Below are positions 7,126 through 10,445 of a stretch of DNA of 10,445 nucleotides, one piece after another. Under the pieces are notes generated by a model. That model made no database searches. It was not told where the DNA came from and worked only from the letters and a program-made list of their open reading frames with translations. The position numbers and the translations under genes are program-made. The DNA is from an uncultured Selenomonadaceae bacterium (lineage in GTDB: Bacteria; Bacillota; Negativicutes; Selenomonadales; Selenomonadaceae). The stretch is taken from assembly GCA_945637225.1 (NCBI GenBank), contig CALZDE010000054.1, positions 1-10,445 of the forward strand, in the 5' to 3' direction. Numbering within the stretch: position 1 is the stretch's first letter; each line of letters opens with the position of its first letter.

Positions 7126-7966
7126 CTCTTAACATTTCCTCCACGTAATTTGGCATAGCAAAGGATGCCTTATGTAAATTCGTATTGTAATACTTCGTCT
7201 TTAATCCCAGCTTATTCCACTTGTCAAAATCTGCATCATTTACTGGATGATACTTCTTGGAAGCAAAGCCAAAAAGCCAATGACCAGATGGATAGGTTGG
7301 AATATGAAGCTGATAAACCTTGCTTATTGGAAAGCTCTGCTTAATGCGTTTATGTGCTCTCTGCATAGCATATGCGTCTTCATCATAAAATGGACTTTCA
7401 TGCTGATTTACCATTATGCCATCCTCATGGAGTGCCTTGTAGCAGTTACCATAAAATTCCTTCGTAAACAAGCCTTCACCCGGACCAAATGGGTCAGTAG
7501 AATCAACGATAATTACATCGTACTCGTTTTCTACCCTGCGAATAAATCTAAGGCCATCCTCATAATGACAATGCACCTTTGGATTATCTAAACCGCAGGC
7601 TGTCTGAGGCAGGTATTTCTTGCTGACCTCCACAACCTCTTCATCTATCTCTACAAGGTCAATATGCTCAATGCTTTCATAACGGAGAAGCTCTCTTACA
7701 GTACCGCCATCGCCACCGCCAATTACCAAAACCTTTTTAGCATTAGGATGAACACACATAGGTACATGAGTTATCATTTCATGATAAATAAATTCGTCCT
7801 TTTCCGTCAGCATTAAATAACCATCAAGAGCCATTACCCTGCCAAATTCCACCGATTCAAAAATATCAATCCGCTGAAATTCACTTTTGCCAGAATAAAG
7901 CTGTTTATCCACCTTCATGGAAAAACGTACATTTTCCGTATGCTCCTCAGTAAACCAAAGTTCCAT
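7112..7966 (-). CDS. speE: Spermidine synthase (SpeE), aminopropyltransferase
   Basis: This 284-residue enzyme moves the aminopropyl group of decarboxylated AdoMet onto putrescine to give spermidine and methylthioadenosine. Seen: the N-terminal beta region, YHEMITHVP (61-69), the nucleotide-binding GGGDGGTVRE (83-92), VEIDEEV (105-111), EDG (136-138) and the catalytic signature VDSTDPFGPGEGLF with Asp155 and Asp158. Length and motifs are those of ordinary bacterial spermidine synthases. Acceptor specificity cannot be read from the sequence: cadaverine or spermidine (giving spermine) remain possible, which matters because a second spermidine route follows. It starts 11 bp after speA, with GAGG overlapping the speA stop codon, and its end overlaps speB by 14 bp. 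Confidence 0.96.
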   Translation of the reverse strand: MELWFTEEHTENVRFSMKVDKQLYSGKSEFQRIDIFESVEFGRVMALDGYLMLTEKDEFIYHEMITHVPMCVHPNAKKVLVIGGGDGGTVRELLRYESIEHIDLVEIDEEVVEVSKKYLPQTACGLDNPKVHCHYEDGLRFIRRVENEYDVIIVDSTDPFGPGEGLFTKEFYGNCYKALHEDGIMVNQHESPFYDEDAYAMQRAHKRIKQSFPISKVYQLHIPTYPSGHWLFGFASKKYHPVNDADFDKWNKLGLKTKYYNTNLHKASFAMPNYVEEMLRDVES

Positions 7967-7977
7967 AATCCTAGCCT

Positions 7978-9426
7978 CTATTTCATGACGTTTAACTTCA
8001 ATAAATCCATATCTTCTGGACCGGTCATCTGACAGCCCTTTTTCTTGGCATACCTGATATAATCAAGAATTTCAGGAGTAATCATTTCTCCCGGTGCCAA
8101 TATCGGTATTCCTGGCGGATAACACATGACAAACTCACTGCAAACCCTGCCGGAAGTTTCCTCAATATTCAAGGCTTCCTTTTCACCGTAAAATGCTTCC
8201 TGTGGCCCACAGATAACCTTTGGACTGATGTACTCTGCCTTCAGCATTTTTCTGCCAGTCTGACGGTAATTTCTTCTTATTTCCGCCAAAGCAGATACCA
8301 GACGTTCTATATCCTTGGGGCGGTCACCCACGGAAACGTAGGAAAGAAGATTTGCTATATCGCCAAATTCCGTCTGAATATCGTATTCATCACGCAAAAG
8401 GTCATAAACCTCAATTCCTGCCAAACCGATAGAACGGGTATAAACAGATAATTTTGTTATATCAAAATCAAAGATAGAATCACCATTTATAAGCTCTTTG
8501 GAATAAGCATAATAATCACCAATGGCATTTATTTCATCTCTTGCATACTGCACCAAATCAATTATTCGGTCAATAATCTCCTTACCACGCAAAACCATCT
8601 GACGGCGGGAAATATCAAGGCTCACCATCAGCAGATATGAAGCACTTGTCGTCTGTGTAAGATTAATAATCTGATGAACATAACCCTCTGAAACCCTGTC
8701 GCCTATTAAGAGAATCGAGCTTTGTGTAAGTGAACCGCCGGATTTGTGCATACTTATTGCCGCCATATCCGCCCCAGCATGCATACCAGCAATTGGCAAT
8801 TTATCGCTAAAATACAAATGTGAGCCATGAGCTTCATCAGCTAAAAGAAGCATTCCATTATCATGAGCTAATTTAGCAATAGACTTAATATCTGAGCAAA
8901 TACCATAATAAGTAGGATTGTTTACAAAAACAGCCTTAGCATCAGGATTTTCCTTAATTGCCCGCTCCACATCAGCTACACTCATACCAAGAGAAATACC
9001 CAAGGTATGGTCCATCTGAGGATTGACATACACAGGAATAGCACCGCAAAGAATCATGGCATTAATGGCACTTCGATGAACATTTCTCGGAATGATAATT
9101 TTATCGCCACGCTTGCAAGCCGTCATTACCATAGCCTGAACAGCTGATGTAGTACCGCCTACCATAAAAAAGGCATGTTTAGCACCAAAAGCCTCTGCCG
9201 CCAGCATTTCCGCATCACGGATAACGGAAACAGGATGGCATAAATTATCTAACATCTTCATGGAATTTACGTCAACAGAAAGACATTTTTCACCTAGAAA
9301 ATCTGTCAATTCCACATTTCCTCGGCCACGCTTATGACCTGGCACATCAAATGGAACCAGTCTTGCCCGCTTCATTTTTTCCAAAGCTTCCAAAACAGGA
9401 GCATGTTCCTGAGATAAAAACTTCAT
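7978..9426 (-). CDS. speA: Short-form Orn/Lys/Arg decarboxylase, probably arginine decarboxylase (SpeA-like)
   Basis: This 482-residue PLP enzyme has the aspartate-aminotransferase fold of the major Orn/Lys/Arg decarboxylase family. It shows VPGHKRGRG (28-36), the cofactor-binding ADEAHGSH (196-203) and the Schiff-base lysine Lys228 in SMHKSGGSLTQSS. The C-terminal domain ends with the typical CYPPGIPILAPGE. It lacks the N-terminal wing domain of the long enterobacterial enzymes (over 700 residues) and has the length of the Bacillus-type SpeA. Substrate cannot be decided from these motifs alone; arginine is preferred because speB (agmatinase) is two genes downstream and would otherwise have no substrate supply. 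Lysine decarboxylation (cadaverine) is the main alternative. It starts 22 bp after speD, with an AAGGCGGTGG stretch as ribosome binding site. Confidence 0.9.
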   Translation of the reverse strand: MKFLSQEHAPVLEALEKMKRARLVPFDVPGHKRGRGNVELTDFLGEKCLSVDVNSMKMLDNLCHPVSVIRDAEMLAAEAFGAKHAFFMVGGTTSAVQAMVMTACKRGDKIIIPRNVHRSAINAMILCGAIPVYVNPQMDHTLGISLGMSVADVERAIKENPDAKAVFVNNPTYYGICSDIKSIAKLAHDNGMLLLADEAHGSHLYFSDKLPIAGMHAGADMAAISMHKSGGSLTQSSILLIGDRVSEGYVHQIINLTQTTSASYLLMVSLDISRRQMVLRGKEIIDRIIDLVQYARDEINAIGDYYAYSKELINGDSIFDFDITKLSVYTRSIGLAGIEVYDLLRDEYDIQTEFGDIANLLSYVSVGDRPKDIERLVSALAEIRRNYRQTGRKMLKAEYISPKVICGPQEAFYGEKEALNIEETSGRVCSEFVMCYPPGIPILAPGEMITPEILDYIRYAKKKGCQMTGPEDMDLLKLNVMK

Positions 9427-9448
9427 TGAGCCACCGCCTTATACACAC

Positions 9449-10279
9449 TTAAAAAACATTGGTACCGCTAAAAATCTCTATCATTTCCTTCCTGAGATTG
9501 TTACTTATTTCCAATCTAGTCTTAGGAGGAATTTCATAAATATCCGTATTAAAAAGATAATTCTTTAAATCTAATTCTTTAATAAGCATTTTCGTATGGA
9601 AAAGATTTGCCTGATAAATATTTATGTCCACAGCATCATAATTTTCTAAGGTTTCTTCCTTTATGAAGTCCTGAATAGACGTAATCTTATGGTCCATAAA
9701 AAGCTTTTTGCCAGCAACATCGCGGGTAAAGCCACGCACACGATAGTCCATGGTAATAATATCAGAATCAAAGCTTCCTATAAGAAAATCCAAGGTTTTC
9801 AGCGGAGTAATCTCGCCACAGGTGGCTACATCTATATCCACACGGAAGGTAGCCAGACTCGTCTCGGGATGATACTCAGGATAGGTATGCACCGTAACAT
9901 GACTCTTGTCAAGATGAGCCACTACTGTATCACGCAAAGGCCCCTCTGCCGCCGCATTTCCATCCTTTGTCAAAGGAGTTTTCTGCCCGGACTGCACAGC
10001 CGCTTCCTCTGCGATAAGAAAAGTAACGCTTGCACCCTGAGGGTCGTAATCCTGTTTAGACACACTAAGAACCTGAGCACCTATCATTTCCGTCACGCGA
10101 AACAGAATTTTCGTAAGTCGCTCAGAATTGTACTGTGAATCAATGTATTTTATATAATCCTGCTGCTCACGAGGAGTCTTAGCATAGCAGATATCGTAAA
10201 TGTTAAAGCTAAGGGACTTAGTCAGGTTGTTAAAACCGTACAACTTCAGTTTCTCTTCCAATTCAAAAGCACGCTCCAT
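9449..10279 (-). CDS. speD: S-adenosylmethionine decarboxylase proenzyme, E. coli type (SpeD)
   Basis: This is a pyruvoyl-dependent enzyme that decarboxylates AdoMet to supply the aminopropyl donor for SpeE. It is the long E. coli-type (class 1a) form. Strong matches to that family are LKLYGFNNLTKSLSF, IYDICYAKT, QDYDPQGASVT, VVAHLDKSHVTVHTYPE, TFRVDIDVATCGEITPL and DYRVRGFTRD. Numbered from the ATG at 10279, self-cleavage should occur before Ser126 in LDKSH, creating the pyruvoyl group; Cys154 corresponds to the catalytic cysteine. Start choice is uncertain. A TTG at 10288 has AGGT only 5 bases upstream, but that site would lie at the predicted transcript start. An in-frame TTG at 10261 has GGAG 12 bases before it and would give an E. 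coli-like N-terminus. The short Bacillus-type SpeD is not what is present, which is notable for a Bacillota-like genome. Confidence 0.95.
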   Translation of the reverse strand: MERAFELEEKLKLYGFNNLTKSLSFNIYDICYAKTPREQQDYIKYIDSQYNSERLTKILFRVTEMIGAQVLSVSKQDYDPQGASVTFLIAEEAAVQSGQKTPLTKDGNAAAEGPLRDTVVAHLDKSHVTVHTYPEYHPETSLATFRVDIDVATCGEITPLKTLDFLIGSFDSDIITMDYRVRGFTRDVAGKKLFMDHKITSIQDFIKEETLENYDAVDINIYQANLFHTKMLIKELDLKNYLFNTDIYEIPPKTRLEISNNLRKEMIEIFSGTNVF

Positions 10280-10303
10280 TTCACGCAAAAATTACCTAAT
10301 TAT

Positions 10304-10331
10304 ATTATAACAAAAAACGAAAAAAATGCAA
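10304..10331 (-). promoter_or_regulatory. Probable promoter of the polyamine operon
   Basis: On the minus strand TTGCAT (10326-10331) is followed by 16 bases, mostly T, and then TATAAT (10304-10309). A second, overlapping TATAAT lies at 10299-10304. The -10 is perfect and the -35 matches 3 of 6. Transcription would start near 10297, leaving a leader of only 9-36 bases before the possible speD starts. It lies directly after the terminator at 10332-10368, the expected layout for an operon start. No room is left for a leader riboswitch or long attenuator. Confidence 0.65.
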
Positions 10332-10368
10332 CTAAAAAAATAACAGGAAGGAATCTCTGTCCTCCCTG
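10332..10368 (-). terminator. Rho-independent terminator of an upstream minus-strand transcript
   Basis: On the minus strand CAGGGAGGA (10360-10368) pairs over all 9 positions with TCCTTCCTG (10344-10352), with one G-U pair and a 7-base loop, and is followed by TTATTTTTTT. On the plus strand the same pairing has an A/C mismatch and no T-run follows, so the element acts in the minus direction. It separates the polyamine operon from whatever lies beyond 10445. Confidence 0.88.
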
Positions 10369-10381
10369 CTATAACTACTAC

Positions 10382-10445
10382 GAGATGTCCCCCACTTCTA
10401 TAAGTGGCGGGTACCTTATTCTATAAACATGGTGGAGCATATCTC
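10382..10445 (-). repeat. Nested, mutually exclusive inverted repeats at the window edge, possible structured RNA
   Basis: Seen on the minus strand: an outer pair GAGATATGCTCCAC (10432-10445) with GTGGGGGACATCTC (10382-10395), 14 positions with 11 Watson-Crick pairs, one G-T and two mismatches. An inner hairpin CCACTT-ATAG-AAGTGG (10392-10407) has two further GC pairs beyond one mismatch. Both use the same GTGG bases, so only one can form fully. The region ends about 10 bases before the terminator, so it could be the 3' part of a small structured RNA. An IS200/IS605-type end hairpin and a protein-coding tail are alternatives. It is cut by the window edge, so no family is assigned. Confidence 0.35.

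Noticed and set aside
9689..10138. 149-codon open frame on the plus strand opposite speD
   Set aside because: It lies wholly antisense to highly conserved SpeD coding sequence, with no domain signature and no matching operon context.
10378..10443. Open frame to TAG as the 3' end of an upstream protein gene
   Set aside because: Only 21 codons are visible, without a recognisable motif, and the same bases form strong inverted repeats. It stays possible but is not supported enough to call.

Overview
The window is a compact chromosomal segment in which all nine protein genes lie on the minus strand, so transcription runs from about position 10300 down to position 1. DNA composition (about 40% GC by eye), strong AGGAGG-type ribosome binding sites, TTG starts, a U-tract terminator and the protein families together suggest an anaerobic, gut-type member of the Bacillota. 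A Gram-negative-walled lineage such as the Negativicutes is my best guess. That placement is inference from gene content, not a database match.

Right edge (10289-10445): a terminator for an upstream transcript (10332-10368) is followed at once by a promoter (10304-10331) that fires into speD. Upstream of the terminator lie nested, mutually exclusive inverted repeats (10382-10445) running to the window edge. They may be the 3' part of a structured RNA or of a mobile-element end.

Polyamine block (10279-3832), in transcription order: speD (AdoMet decarboxylase), a short-form arginine/lysine/ornithine decarboxylase (speA-like), speE (spermidine synthase), speB (agmatinase), carboxy(nor)spermidine dehydrogenase, and carboxy(nor)spermidine decarboxylase (nspC). 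Read as a pathway, arginine goes to agmatine and then putrescine. Putrescine can then become spermidine by two separate chemistries: aminopropyl transfer from decarboxylated AdoMet (SpeD + SpeE), or condensation with aspartate semialdehyde followed by decarboxylation (CASDH + CASDC). Having both complete routes side by side in one transcription unit is the main biological point of the window.

Downstream block (3857-93): a secreted class 3 lipase-like serine hydrolase whose start overlaps the end of nspC, a PAS-GGDEF diguanylate cyclase, and ribF (riboflavin kinase/FAD synthetase). Intergenic gaps are 11-52 bp or overlaps, and I see no convincing internal terminator, so all nine genes could be co-transcribed. 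The link of polyamine synthesis to a c-di-GMP enzyme recalls known polyamine/biofilm connections but is unproven here.

Left edge (1-92): just after ribF comes a consensus promoter (TTGACA, 17 bp, TATAAT; 47-75) reading out of the window, with a 32-bp dyad (11-42) starting at the predicted transcription start. This marks a new, probably regulated transcription unit whose gene lies beyond position 1. No CRISPR array, tRNA, rRNA or complete mobile element was seen.
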